Shown here: one piece after another, positions 29,910 to 38,010 of the stretch
How the letters are laid out: each line of letters starts with the position of its first letter
Numbering within the stretch: position 1 is the stretch's first letter
Virus record (IMG/VR): IMGVR_UViG_3300031963_008158
Location: 51,662-115,661 of that record
Length of the DNA: 64,000 nucleotides
Strand: one strand, 5' to 3'
DNA from: a virus
The notes under the pieces: generated by a model
Seen by the model: only the letters and a program-made list of their open reading frames with translations
The model's database searches: none
What the model was told of the DNA's origin: nothing
Translations under genes and position numbers: made by a program

Positions 29910-31520
29910 ATGAGGTTTAATGAATTAAATGAAAAAGACATTGAGTTGATTAAAGAGACATACTTAAATAAAAATGGTTTGTCTTGGGAAAAGAAAGCGA
30001 TTGAGTTATCTAAATTATTTGAAGTGTCTGAAAGAACGATTAGAAAATGGGTAGCAGAAAAATTCTTTTTAAAAGAAAAAGAACAACCAATTTCTGAGCA
30101 ATACGAGTTAGCTAAAAAAAGGCAATTTGATAAAGATAAACAAAGGTTTATAATAACTTGGGCACAAAGTAATACAAATGTTCATAAAAAATTTTTAGAG
30201 AATATAGAAGCCTACGCTAAAGAAATAAATGCTGATATACATGTTATATTAGGAAGATATAAAAACCCTACTTCGTTATCTGCTAGTGATAAAATAAAAC
30301 AAGAAGAAACATGGTCACCAGAAATAATTAAATATTCTGATGCTAATAGACATGATATTCATAAATATGTGTCTATTATGTCAGATGTTAAGATACAACC
30401 AACAGCAGTAAATCCAATGAGTGGCCTTAATTCATTGAGTGGTGTTAATACATGTATCTTTGGCGCACCTAAAATTCAAATGGAGATGATTCCAGTATTG
30501 GATAATAATCACCCTAAAATGATGTTGTCAACTGGTGCCTTAACAATTAAGAACTATACAGATTCTAAGGCTGGTAAAAAAGGTGATTTCCATCATACAT
30601 TTGGTTTTTGTATTATTGAAATAAAAGATGATGAAGTATTTTATGTTAGACAAGTAACAGCCGATGATAAAACTGGTTCTTTCAATGATTTATGTTATAA
30701 TGTACAAGATGGTGTCGTTAATAAAATAAAATCAATTGAAGCTATTGTATTTGGTGATATGCATTTTGGTCATCATGACCAAAATGTAATAAATAAAACC
30801 CTAGATTTATTGAAAATAATTAAACCAAAGCATGTTGTATTACACGATGTGTTTGATGGTTATTCAATATCACACCATGAACTTAAAGACCCTTTTATTC
30901 AATATGGAAAAGAAATTAATGGTACGAATGATTTAAACAAAGAAATAGATATATTAATGAATTGTTTAAAACCATTTGAACAGTTTGATAATGTCGTTAT
31001 CGTAAGAAGTAATCATGATGATTTTTTAGATAGATGGTTGAAAAATGAAGATTGGAAAAAACAACCAACTTTTAAAAATTCTAGATTATACATGCAATTA
31101 TCAGATATATTGTTAGAACAATATTCTAATGGTGGTTCAGCAATAAAAGGTGTCATACCACATTTAATTAATAAAGTTTATCCTAAATATATAACATTAG
31201 ATAGGAAATCATCATATAAAGTTAAAGGTGGTTGGGAACTTGGTGTCCATGGTGATTTAGCCAGTAATGGTTCAAGAGGCTCATTAGAAAATTTTAGGCG
31301 TTTGAATACCAAAATAATATTAGGCCATTATCACACACCAGGAAGAAAAGATGGTGCTTTAGCCGTAGGAACATCTACAAAGCTTAGATTAAGTTATAAC
31401 TTAGGACCTTCTTCTTGGTTACAATCACATGTTATAATACACAATGATGGTAAAGCTCAACATATTTGTTTTATGAGTGATAAAGATGGTGATGTTAATT
31501 TTACAACTTTTTTTAACTAA
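29910..31520 (+). CDS. T5 A1-like calcineurin-fold phosphoesterase with N-terminal HTH
   Basis: A helix-turn-helix (KAIELSKLFEVSERTIRKWV, ~25-45) precedes a region with SGVNTCIFGAPKIQMEM and NYTDSKAGKKGDFHHTFGF, then metallophosphoesterase motifs GDMHFGHHD, HDVFDGYSISHH, RSNHDDFLDRWL, HGDLASNGSRGS and GHYHTPG. The order and length (536 aa) resemble phage T5 A1, needed for host DNA destruction. A DNase role is therefore likely but inferred. Two bases separate it from the next gene. Confidence 0.75.
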   Translation: MRFNELNEKDIELIKETYLNKNGLSWEKKAIELSKLFEVSERTIRKWVAEKFFLKEKEQPISEQYELAKKRQFDKDKQRFIITWAQSNTNVHKKFLENIEAYAKEINADIHVILGRYKNPTSLSASDKIKQEETWSPEIIKYSDANRHDIHKYVSIMSDVKIQPTAVNPMSGLNSLSGVNTCIFGAPKIQMEMIPVLDNNHPKMMLSTGALTIKNYTDSKAGKKGDFHHTFGFCIIEIKDDEVFYVRQVTADDKTGSFNDLCYNVQDGVVNKIKSIEAIVFGDMHFGHHDQNVINKTLDLLKIIKPKHVVLHDVFDGYSISHHELKDPFIQYGKEINGTNDLNKEIDILMNCLKPFEQFDNVVIVRSNHDDFLDRWLKNEDWKKQPTFKNSRLYMQLSDILLEQYSNGGSAIKGVIPHLINKVYPKYITLDRKSSYKVKGGWELGVHGDLASNGSRGSLENFRRLNTKIILGHYHTPGRKDGALAVGTSTKLRLSYNLGPSSWLQSHVIIHNDGKAQHICFMSDKDGDVNFTTFFN

Positions 31521-31522
31521 TC

Positions 31523-31729
31523 ATGGAATTAAACATAAAAGATGATATTTCAATAGATAAGATTGAACAATTTATTAACACATCGGTTAATAATAAACTT
31601 AAAAGAGTTTATATTAATGGTGTAAACCAAGAAATATTAGATGAATTAATATTTTTAGTTAATAAAAAAGGTTATACGATATCTAAAAATTTATTTAATA
31701 GTGATAATTATATTATTGAATTGAAATAA
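31523..31729 (+). CDS. Hypothetical protein, 68 aa
   Basis: Small alpha/beta protein (MELNIKDDISIDKIEQFINT); unknown. Its stop overlaps the IF-3 start as TAATG, so the two are coupled. Confidence 0.6.
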   Translation: MELNIKDDISIDKIEQFINTSVNNKLKRVYINGVNQEILDELIFLVNKKGYTISKNLFNSDNYIIELK

Positions 31730-32226
31730 TGAAAAACAAAGAAAAAAAACATTTAATTAATGAAGAAATAAAAGTTTCTCAAGTAAGATTACCAGAAATT
31801 GGTGTTATATCATTAACTGAGGCTCTATCTTTGGCTAATACCCAAAATATGGACTTAGTTCTTTTTAACATTGATAACAATGATAATATTGGTTTTTGTA
31901 AATTACTTAAATATGAAAAATTTTTATATGAACAAAATAAAAACAATAAACCTAAAAAAATAGATTTAAAAGAAATAAAAATAGGTCCGAATATTTCTGA
32001 AAATGATTTAAATTACCGTATAAATCATATTATTGATTTTATAAATAAAGGTCATAAAGTTAAAATAACTATGGAATTTAGGGGTAGAGAAATGAATTAC
32101 ATAGATAACGCAAAAACATTGTTTCTTAATCTATTGGTTAAATTAGAAAATGTATCAACAGCAGAATTTATGCCAAAATTAGATGGTAAAAAAATGTTTA
32201 CGATAATAAGACCTAAAACAAAATAG
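31729..32226 (+). CDS. infC: Translation initiation factor IF-3
   Basis: Both IF-3 domains are present. N-domain: LINEEIKVSQVRLPEIGVIS, LTEALSLANTQNMDLVLF and LLKYEKFLYEQNK. C-domain: LKEIKIGPNISENDLNYRI, FINKGHKVKITMEFRGREM and MPKLDGKKMFTIIRPK. 165 aa is close to full bacterial length. IF-3 binds the 30S subunit, keeps subunits apart and checks the start codon. A phage copy could bias initiation towards phage mRNAs, notably the near-leaderless ones here. Ends just before a palindrome. Confidence 0.93.
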   Translation: MKNKEKKHLINEEIKVSQVRLPEIGVISLTEALSLANTQNMDLVLFNIDNNDNIGFCKLLKYEKFLYEQNKNNKPKKIDLKEIKIGPNISENDLNYRINHIIDFINKGHKVKITMEFRGREMNYIDNAKTLFLNLLVKLENVSTAEFMPKLDGKKMFTIIRPKTK

Positions 32227-32235
32227 TAAAAGAAA

Positions 32236-32255
32236 ATGTACACTTTTGTGTACAT
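32236..32255. repeat. Palindrome ATGTACAC-TTTT-GTGTACAT
   Basis: A perfect 8-bp inverted repeat with a 4-base centre between the IF-3 and HAD genes. Related copies lie at 35908, 61441 and 62165. May be a repressor operator or hairpin. Confidence 0.65.
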
Positions 32256-32278
32256 AAGCTTAAATTTAGATAAAAAAA

Positions 32279-32800
32279 ATGAAGAAAGTAGAAAATATAA
32301 AAAAGATTGCTGTTTTTGATTTTGACCAAACCATTGCGTATACTCCATTACCTGAAGATGGTAAAATTGAGTATAAAAACAAAACTGGTAAAGATTGGCC
32401 ACATAGTGGTTGGTGGGGTCGAAAAGAATCACTTGACGATGAAATATTTGATATTGATGTTAACAAAAAAGTCGTGGATGATTACAAAGAGAACTATGGT
32501 AATGATAAAATATTGGTAGTGTTGCTGACTGGTAGGATTAAAAAGTTGTCTGGTGATGTTGAAAAGATTCTGGATAAACATGATTTACATTTTGATGAAT
32601 ATTACTATAATGATGGTGGTAGTACAGATAAATTTAAATTAAGTATTTTGGATAAGTTAATTAAGAAATACGAAAATGTTGAGTATGTTGAGATGTGGGA
32701 TGACAGGCTTGAACACATTCCTAAGTTTGAGGCTTGGGGGAAAGAAAACATTATCAATGGTAATATAAAAGATTTTAATATAAATGTTATTTTAAGTTGA
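32279..32800 (+). CDS. HAD-superfamily phosphatase, Swiss-army-knife RNA-repair type
   Basis: HAD motif I is VFDFDQTIAYT; PHSGWWGRKESLDD, VVLLTGR (motif II Thr) and VEMWDDRLEHI (motif IV acidic residues) follow. The HSGWWGR and MWDDR pieces fit HAD_SAK, the phosphatase domain found in large RNA-repair proteins, suggesting removal of 3' phosphate from cleaved RNA. That would complement the kinase/CPDase and ligases at 5980-11381. Confidence 0.8.
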   Translation: MKKVENIKKIAVFDFDQTIAYTPLPEDGKIEYKNKTGKDWPHSGWWGRKESLDDEIFDIDVNKKVVDDYKENYGNDKILVVLLTGRIKKLSGDVEKILDKHDLHFDEYYYNDGGSTDKFKLSILDKLIKKYENVEYVEMWDDRLEHIPKFEAWGKENIINGNIKDFNINVILS

Positions 32801-33120
32801 AAGAAAAGGGTAGAAAGATATTAACAAATAAAATAAAGTTATTTGATGCCATAACATCACCAATAGAATTAATTAAGGAAACTCTTATTAATTTTCTTTG
32901 GGGGTTTTTTGGTAATTCGATAGTTGTTTTTATTAGCAAAAACAATGATTTAGCGGTATTCATAAATTTTTTTGTATATTATATGTTTATATCATATATT
33001 GTTAATAGAAATAAATATGAAACAATGTTTGGTAAACTTATTGTTTTACCTGGTTCAGCCACATTAGGTGCTTTTTGTGGATACAAGTTAGCACAATACA
33101 TATCAATTTATGTTTTATAA
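32797..33120 (+). CDS. Small membrane protein with TTG start, 107 aa
   Basis: The TTG at 32797 overlaps the HAD stop as TTGA, mimicking the usual ATGA coupling, and no nearby ATG fits. Lys-rich first 10 residues, then hydrophobic segments around 30-48, 55-70 and 82-104. Overlaps the next membrane gene as TAATG. Confidence 0.6.
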   Translation: MKEKGRKILTNKIKLFDAITSPIELIKETLINFLWGFFGNSIVVFISKNNDLAVFINFFVYYMFISYIVNRNKYETMFGKLIVLPGSATLGAFCGYKLAQYISIYVL

Positions 33121-33353
33121 TGTTATCGTTTTACTTTAATCTTTTTATAATATTATTTTTATCATATATAATATCAGAGGTATTAAAGATATTTACAAAT
33201 TTACTACCATTAAGTGTTAAAAACAGATTATTTTTTTTATATATGAAAATTTTTGATGATATAACTATTTTAGATGTTATATCGTTTATGACAGGGTTAT
33301 TAATTATTTTACTTAATTTTAAAATAATTTTACCACATAACAGTAATTTTTAG
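33120..33353 (+). CDS. Small membrane protein, 77 aa
   Basis: ATG at 33120 (MLSFYFNLFIILFLSYIIS) shares a base with the upstream stop. Two hydrophobic helices around a short basic loop. With the previous gene it could form a holin-like or transporter-like pair, but nothing specific shows this. Confidence 0.6.
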   Translation: MLSFYFNLFIILFLSYIISEVLKIFTNLLPLSVKNRLFFLYMKIFDDITILDVISFMTGLLIILLNFKIILPHNSNF

Positions 33354-33364
33354 GATTTTATTAG

Positions 33365-33372
33365 TATATTTG
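33365..33372 (+). promoter_or_regulatory. Bacteroidota-type -7 box
   Basis: TATATTTG four bases before ATG 33377; no good TTG at -33. Confidence 0.55.
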
Positions 33373-33376
33373 TATT

Positions 33377-34081
33377 ATGAAAATAGTTGTAATTGGTGAT
33401 TTGCATGGCAGAGGTGTATGGTTGGATATTGTAAAAAAAGAATCCGCAGATAAATATGTATTTATTGGTGATTATTTTGATTCTTTTAATATTCCATATG
33501 AGCATCAAGATGCTAACTTTAAAGATTTAATTAAATTTAAAGAAGAGAATGAAGATAAGGTTATTTTATTGATAGGTAATCACGATTTCCATTATATGAA
33601 AAACATATACGAAAAATATAGTGGTTATCAACACATATATAGATATAGGATAGAAGAAATGTTAGATAAGGCATTTAACAAAAACTATCTTAATATCTGT
33701 TATAAATATAATGATTTTGTCTTCAGTCATGCTGGTATCACAAAAACTTGGTATGAAACATTTATAAAAAAATATGGGGTTAATTTAGAAAAAATAGAAG
33801 AAGATTTGAATGATTATTTAAAATATAAACCAAATGTTTATAATTTTAATATTGGTAAAAATAATTCATATTATGGTGATGATGTAACACAATCTCCATT
33901 ATGGGTTAGACCAAATTCACTATCAATAGATAGTATTGATGGTGTCAAACAAGTTGTTGGACACACAGCAGTTAATGGTATTAGAATTGAAAATAATTTA
34001 ATATTAATTGATTGTCTTGATTACAAGAATGAGTATTTAATAATTGATGGTGATGAAGTAAAAATAAAAGAAATAAAATGA
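33377..34081 (+). CDS. Calcineurin-like metallophosphatase (PPP-like)
   Basis: Motifs in order: VVIGDLHGRG, VFIGDYFDS, LLIGNHDFHYM, VFSHAGITK and VVGHTAVNG. This is the arrangement of small protein/nucleotide phosphatases such as lambda phosphatase. Substrate unknown; it could reverse phosphorylation by the phage's own kinase-like proteins. ATGA-coupled to smpB. Confidence 0.85.
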   Translation: MKIVVIGDLHGRGVWLDIVKKESADKYVFIGDYFDSFNIPYEHQDANFKDLIKFKEENEDKVILLIGNHDFHYMKNIYEKYSGYQHIYRYRIEEMLDKAFNKNYLNICYKYNDFVFSHAGITKTWYETFIKKYGVNLEKIEEDLNDYLKYKPNVYNFNIGKNNSYYGDDVTQSPLWVRPNSLSIDSIDGVKQVVGHTAVNGIRIENNLILIDCLDYKNEYLIIDGDEVKIKEIK

Positions 34082-34512
34082 AAACGATAACTAAAAATAG
34101 AAAAGCGTTTTTCGATTATAATGTACTTGATACTTATATTACAGGGATTAAGTTATTAGGTTCTGAAGTTAAATCAATAAGGATTAATGGGTTAAATATA
34201 AGTGATTCTTATTGTTTTATAAGCGATAATGAAATCTTTATTAAGGGTATGAATATACCACAATTAAAGACGAGTATTTATGATAATCATGAACCAACGA
34301 GAGTTAGAAAACTATTATTGAAGAAAAAAGAAATTAATAAAATTTCAATATCAACTTCCACAGATAAATTAAGTATAATACCATTGGAAATAATTTTAAG
34401 TGAAAGTAATTTCATAAAAGTTAAGATTGGTATATGTCGTGGTAAAAAGGCGTATGATAAGTCTAAAGCGATAAAAGAGAGAGATATTAAGAGAGAGATT
34501 AAAAATTTGTAA
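34078..34512 (+). CDS. smpB: SsrA-binding protein SmpB
   Basis: KNRKAFFDYNVLDTYITGIKLLGSEVKSIR, then NISDSYCFI, NHEPTRVRKLLLKKKEI, IPLEIILSES, VKIGICRGKKAYDK, all SmpB signatures. The C-terminal tail after GKKAYDK is short (KAIKERDIKREIKNL), several residues less than in cellular SmpB, where that tail enters the mRNA channel during tmRNA rescue. A phage copy could support rescue or interfere with it. No convincing tmRNA gene is seen in the window. Confidence 0.93.
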   Translation: MKTITKNRKAFFDYNVLDTYITGIKLLGSEVKSIRINGLNISDSYCFISDNEIFIKGMNIPQLKTSIYDNHEPTRVRKLLLKKKEINKISISTSTDKLSIIPLEIILSESNFIKVKIGICRGKKAYDKSKAIKERDIKREIKNL

Positions 34513-34529
34513 GATTTTTAATGTTTTTC

Positions 34530-34560
34530 TTGCAGATTCAAAAAAATGTTTTTACCTTTG
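34530..34560 (+). promoter_or_regulatory. Bacteroidota-type promoter
   Basis: TTG at 34530-34532, 20-base spacer, TACCTTTG at 34553-34560; 20-base leader to the sigma gene. It uses the host-type sequence, so the phage sigma gene is probably turned on by host polymerase. Confidence 0.75.
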
Positions 34561-34580
34561 TGTAAAGTTTAAAAAAGCAG

Positions 34581-35477
34581 ATGAAAAGTTTAACGATTAC
34601 GAGTTTATTAACTAAAATTGAAACAGAATCATTTAGACAATATCTAAATGATATTTCGATGATTAAACCTTTAACAAAGGATGAAGAAACAGAATTATTA
34701 GAAAGATTAAAAAATGGTGATGAATCAGCAAAGGATGAATTAATCATAAGGAATTTAAGGTTTGTTATTTCTGTTGCAAAGAAATATCAGAATAATAACA
34801 CTAATCTTGAAGATATTATTAATGAGGGTAACATAGGTTTGATAGTAGCGACACAAAAATATGATGTAAACTCTGGGTTTAAATTTATTTCTTATGCAGT
34901 ATGGTGGATTAGAAAATACATCATTGAATATTTGAATAATGATTCAAAAATAATCAGATTACCTAATAACAAAGTGGATTATCTGACAAAGGTTAGTAAA
35001 AAAATAAATGACCTTGAACAAAAAAAAGGTAATAACTCATGTTTTAGTGAACTTATTTTAACTGAATCTGTTGAAACTGAAAGTGAAAAATCTGTAACAG
35101 ATTTGGTTTATGAATATGAAGCCATGTCAAATATCTATAATGGTAATGTAGATTCATTAAATAGAGAATTATTTAATAATGATGGTGATTCATCAACACT
35201 TGAAGATACTTTATCTGACACAACTATTTTTAGAGAAACTGATAATGGATTGATGGTTGAAAGTCAGAAACAAAACATTATGTTTGCTTTGAACAAATTA
35301 AAAGAAAGGGATAAGAAAGTTATGATGTTATTATTTGGGTTAAATGGTGATATTCCAATGACTTTAAAAGAAGTTGCTGAAGAAGTTGATTTATCTTCAG
35401 AAATGATTAGATTAATTCGTGATAAATCATTGAAAAAACTAAAGAAAAATTTAAGTAAAGATATGTTTGTCTTATAA
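34581..35477 (+). CDS. RNA polymerase sigma-70 family factor
   Basis: Region 1.2 SFRQYLNDISMIKPLTKDEE, region 2 ELIIRNLRFVISVAKKYQ, INEGNIGLIVATQKYD and FISYAVWWIRKYIIEYL, region 3 IIRLPNNKVDYLTKV, region 4 MFALNKLKERDKKVMMLLFGL with HTH TLKEVAEEVDLSSEMIRLI. At 298 aa without region 1.1 it is built like the Bacteroidota primary sigma, with an extra acidic insert (~165-220). It could redirect polymerase to the TATTTATA-type sites; that is inference. Confidence 0.92.
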   Translation: MKSLTITSLLTKIETESFRQYLNDISMIKPLTKDEETELLERLKNGDESAKDELIIRNLRFVISVAKKYQNNNTNLEDIINEGNIGLIVATQKYDVNSGFKFISYAVWWIRKYIIEYLNNDSKIIRLPNNKVDYLTKVSKKINDLEQKKGNNSCFSELILTESVETESEKSVTDLVYEYEAMSNIYNGNVDSLNRELFNNDGDSSTLEDTLSDTTIFRETDNGLMVESQKQNIMFALNKLKERDKKVMMLLFGLNGDIPMTLKEVAEEVDLSSEMIRLIRDKSLKKLKKNLSKDMFVL

Positions 35478-35507
35478 TGTTTTTTTGCCTTTATCCATAT
35501 ATTTATA

Positions 35508-35520
35508 TAGAAAATAATAT
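35508..35520 (+). promoter_or_regulatory. Candidate late promoter motif
   Basis: ATATATTTATATAG immediately upstream of the gene at 35521; same core as the copies at 5195 and 12345 though closer to the ATG. Confidence 0.35.
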
Positions 35521-35892
35521 ATGGATAAAGGCACGATTAAAAAAATATTAAGAGAATTCGTTGAATCTAAAATTTTAACTGAAAAAAAAGAGAAAAAAAA
35601 TAAAACAGATAAAATTGATAAAGACTATGCGAGTATTCAAAACAAATTAATTGATTCACCGATATTAACTCAAGCAGGTGTTATGCAAGCATCAGGTATT
35701 GGTGATGCAGATAATGCAACTGATAGGTCGTTATTTAGTAAAAAACTTCGTAAAGTTAAAAATGATGAAGGTGGTCTGTATAAATTTAATGATGATGAAT
35801 TATCAAGCATAAGTAAAGTTGTTAATAATCCATTAGCGTTTACAGCCAAAACAGGTAAAAAAACAAAATCAAAGAAGAAAAAGAAATCGTAA
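35521..35892 (+). CDS. Basic protein with capsid-targeting-like N-terminus, 123 aa
   Basis: MDKGTIKKILREFVESKILTE, then a Lys-rich stretch: the same amphipathic helix and final LTE as the tagged block at 2395. The body is soluble, the C-terminus extremely basic (KTGKKTKSKKKKKS). Best guess is a packaged DNA-binding head protein. Confidence 0.6.
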   Translation: MDKGTIKKILREFVESKILTEKKEKKNKTDKIDKDYASIQNKLIDSPILTQAGVMQASGIGDADNATDRSLFSKKLRKVKNDEGGLYKFNDDELSSISKVVNNPLAFTAKTGKKTKSKKKKKS

Positions 35893-35926
35893 CATTTGTG
35901 TATTAAGTGTACACAAATGTGTACAT
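35892..35926. repeat. Inverted repeat with TGTACAC-AAAT-GTGTACA
   Basis: The palindrome at 35908-35925 matches the one at 32236. An overlapping longer pairing, ACATTTGTGTA with TACACAAATGT (35892-35920), gives an alternative hairpin, so this may also act as a terminator between the two genes. Confidence 0.6.
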
Positions 35927-35941
35927 AATATATAAAAAGTT

Positions 35942-36454
35942 ATGATTGAACAAAAAGTAAATGAAATTATTTTTAATGAATTAACAACAATAGAATTCAT
36001 AAAACAAAATGAGATTCTATCAGATTTAGTTACAGAAAAAACTAAATTAACAATTAATGTTGTTAAGGCTTTAGCCGAAAAAAACAATTTAAGTCAAGAA
36101 ACAAAAAATTTCATATCTGAAGTTTTCAATGACATCATCGCAACTGATGAAAAGAATAAAAAAACATATGAAAAGTTATCAAACGCTAATAAACAAATTA
36201 AGAATAATGTTTTACCGAGAAGATATGGTAAAAATAAATTAAAAAAGGATATAGAGAATCAAGGTGGTACGGCAACAAATGTTCAATTAACTGCGTTATC
36301 AATAAATAAATTAAAAAACATATATTTAAAACTTGAAAGGTTAATCATATCTGAAATGTTTTCAGATGAAAGGAAATTAACAGATGAGAATTACAGGGAG
36401 ATTCGTTCAGCGATTGACATTGTTGAGAACAAGTTAAAAAAAATGCAAAGATAG
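35942..36454 (+). CDS. Hypothetical helical protein, 170 aa
   Basis: Long helices rich in Lys, Glu and Asn (MIEQKVNEIIFNELTT...), a central basic LPRRYGKNKLKKDIE, and a helical C-terminus. Possibly a scaffold or head-related protein next to the tagged gene, but no family recognised. Confidence 0.6.
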   Translation: MIEQKVNEIIFNELTTIEFIKQNEILSDLVTEKTKLTINVVKALAEKNNLSQETKNFISEVFNDIIATDEKNKKTYEKLSNANKQIKNNVLPRRYGKNKLKKDIENQGGTATNVQLTALSINKLKNIYLKLERLIISEMFSDERKLTDENYREIRSAIDIVENKLKKMQR

Positions 36455-36490
36455 GATTTATTATTTAAAAAAACAAAATATATTTAGGAC

Positions 36491-36793
36491 ATGAAAAACA
36501 CATTTTTAATTACTTTATTTGAAAGTTTGTTATCCAAACTATCATGGTGCTTTGTTGCGTTTAAATTTTATTATTGGTTTATTTTATCCATATGGTTAGA
36601 TGCACCTGAAATAACATATATTAATGTAATTGGTATAACATTAGTTTTATATGCTTTTTTACCTAAAAATTTTGTAATAAACAGAACAATATCTCAAGAT
36701 GAAGAAATGACATTTAGATTAAGTTTAATTACATATCCTTGGGTTATATTATCTATTGGTTATATTTTCCATAGTTTATTTTATTTAGGATAA
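36491..36793 (+). CDS. Membrane protein, 100 aa
   Basis: Three hydrophobic segments (about residues 15-32, 40-58, 75-98). MKNTFLITLFESLLSKLSWC start; unknown function. Confidence 0.6.
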   Translation: MKNTFLITLFESLLSKLSWCFVAFKFYYWFILSIWLDAPEITYINVIGITLVLYAFLPKNFVINRTISQDEEMTFRLSLITYPWVILSIGYIFHSLFYLG

Positions 36794-36811
36794 TTTTTTT
36801 TTATAACTTTT

Positions 36812-36841
36812 TTGCGATTAACAAAATATTCATTACCTTTG
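36812..36841 (+). promoter_or_regulatory. Promoter, duplicated copy
   Basis: TTG at 36812-36814, 19-base spacer, TACCTTTG at 36834-36841. From the box onwards the sequence is identical to that before the gene at 38011, so this is probably the original promoter of the interrupted gene. Confidence 0.65.
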
Positions 36842-36845
36842 TGGC

Positions 36846-36935
36846 ATGAATATTTTTGTTTTAGATTTAGACCATAAGAAATGTGCCGAATATCATTTGG
36901 ACAAACATTCTACGAAAATGTGTGTGGAAAGATAA
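36846..36935 (+). pseudogene. 5' fragment duplicate of the gene at 38011
   Basis: The first 24 codons (MNIFVLDLDHKKCAEYHLDK and on) are identical to the gene at 38011, then the sequence diverges and stops after 29 codons. It lies just before the homing endonuclease, so the insertion duplicated the 5' end of its target. Confidence 0.8.
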
Positions 36936-36978
36936 GCATAATTTAAATATGAGTATAGAAACTTTTATTAAGTTAATT

Positions 36979-36992
36979 ATATTTATATTAAA
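36979..36992 (+). promoter_or_regulatory. Candidate late promoter motif
   Basis: TATATTTATATTAAAAG six bases before ATG 36998, brought in with the homing endonuclease. Late expression is known for several T4 homing endonucleases. Confidence 0.4.
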
Positions 36993-36997
36993 AGAAT

Positions 36998-37966
36998 ATG
37001 GAAACTTGTAAAATTTGTAATGAAAGTTTTAAAAATTTAAAATCATTATCAGCACACTTTAACATTAAACATAAATTAAGTTCAAAAGAATATTATGATA
37101 AATATCTAATTAAAGATGGTGATGGTAAATGTAGTGTTTGTAATAATGAAACAACATACAGAAATCTTGGTGTTGGTTATTTAAGTAATTGTTCGACTAA
37201 ATGTAGAGGTTTAAATAAAAACATAAAAAGAGATACCAATAAAGGTAAAAAACAATCCAAAGAAACTATTGAAAAAAGAATAAAGAATACAAACCAAATA
37301 ATAAAAGAAGAAAATAGAAAAAAAACCATGTTAAATAAATATGGTTTCGATAACCCAACTAAAATTTCTCATATAAAAGATAAAATGAGTAAATCATTAA
37401 CAGGTAAAAAACAAAATAGGACTGAAGAATGGCAAAAAAATATAATTAATTCTAAAAAGAAAAACGGAACTTTAAAACATACTGATGAAACTAAAAATAA
37501 AATTAGTAATAGCGTTAATACACATTATTTAAATAATTTAGATAGAGAAAAATATATTACAACATCCGATAAAACAAAACATTTATCTGGTTGGTATAAG
37601 GGATTATATTTTAGAAGTTCTTTGGAGTTATCTTTTTTAATTAATAATAAAGATATAGTCTTTAAAAGTTGTGAAACCAACAAATATGGTATTAAATATG
37701 AGATAAACAATAAAATAAAAATATATTATCCCGATTATACTGATGGTGAATACATATATGAAATAAAACCAACTAATTTATTAAATTTTAGTAATAATCC
37801 TATAAAAATAAACACAGGTAAAAAATATTATGGCGAGAAGTATAAAGTTATAACTGAAAAAGAATCACCATATGTTACAAAGGAATTAATTTTTAATTTA
37901 ATTGAAAATGAAGAAGTTTTTTTAACAAAAAACGCTTTTAATATCTTAAAAAAATACAATCATTAA
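36998..37966 (+). CDS. Probable homing endonuclease, zinc finger plus NUMOD3 plus PD-(D/E)XK-like
   Basis: N-terminal C2H2-like finger (CKICNESFKNLKSLSAHFNIKH) and a second Cys cluster (CSVCNNE...NCSTKC), then basic NUMOD3-like repeats (SKETIEKRIKNT, TDETKNKISNS). The C-terminal third has FRSSLELSFL and YYPDYTDGEYIYEIKP, fitting a PD-(D/E)XK nuclease with E-x-K replaced by EIK. It sits between a duplicated 5' fragment and the intact copy of a phage gene, as expected for a homing gene. Confidence 0.75.
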   Translation: METCKICNESFKNLKSLSAHFNIKHKLSSKEYYDKYLIKDGDGKCSVCNNETTYRNLGVGYLSNCSTKCRGLNKNIKRDTNKGKKQSKETIEKRIKNTNQIIKEENRKKTMLNKYGFDNPTKISHIKDKMSKSLTGKKQNRTEEWQKNIINSKKKNGTLKHTDETKNKISNSVNTHYLNNLDREKYITTSDKTKHLSGWYKGLYFRSSLELSFLINNKDIVFKSCETNKYGIKYEINNKIKIYYPDYTDGEYIYEIKPTNLLNFSNNPIKINTGKKYYGEKYKVITEKESPYVTKELIFNLIENEEVFLTKNAFNILKKYNH

Positions 37967-37998
37967 TAAAAAAATTTTTTATTATTAGTTTTTTTTAT

Positions 37999-38006
37999 TA
38001 CCTTTG
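37999..38006 (+). promoter_or_regulatory. Bacteroidota-type -7 box
   Basis: TACCTTTG four bases before ATG 38011, carried in the duplicated segment; the TTG at -33 was not copied, so this promoter may be weaker than the one at 36812. Confidence 0.55.
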
Positions 38007-38010
38007 TGGC

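Noticed and set aside
31729-34512. Host chromosome origin for infC and smpB
   Set aside because: They are tightly packed with phage-type genes, similarly AT-rich, and not next to rpmI/rplT or ssrA as in bacteria.
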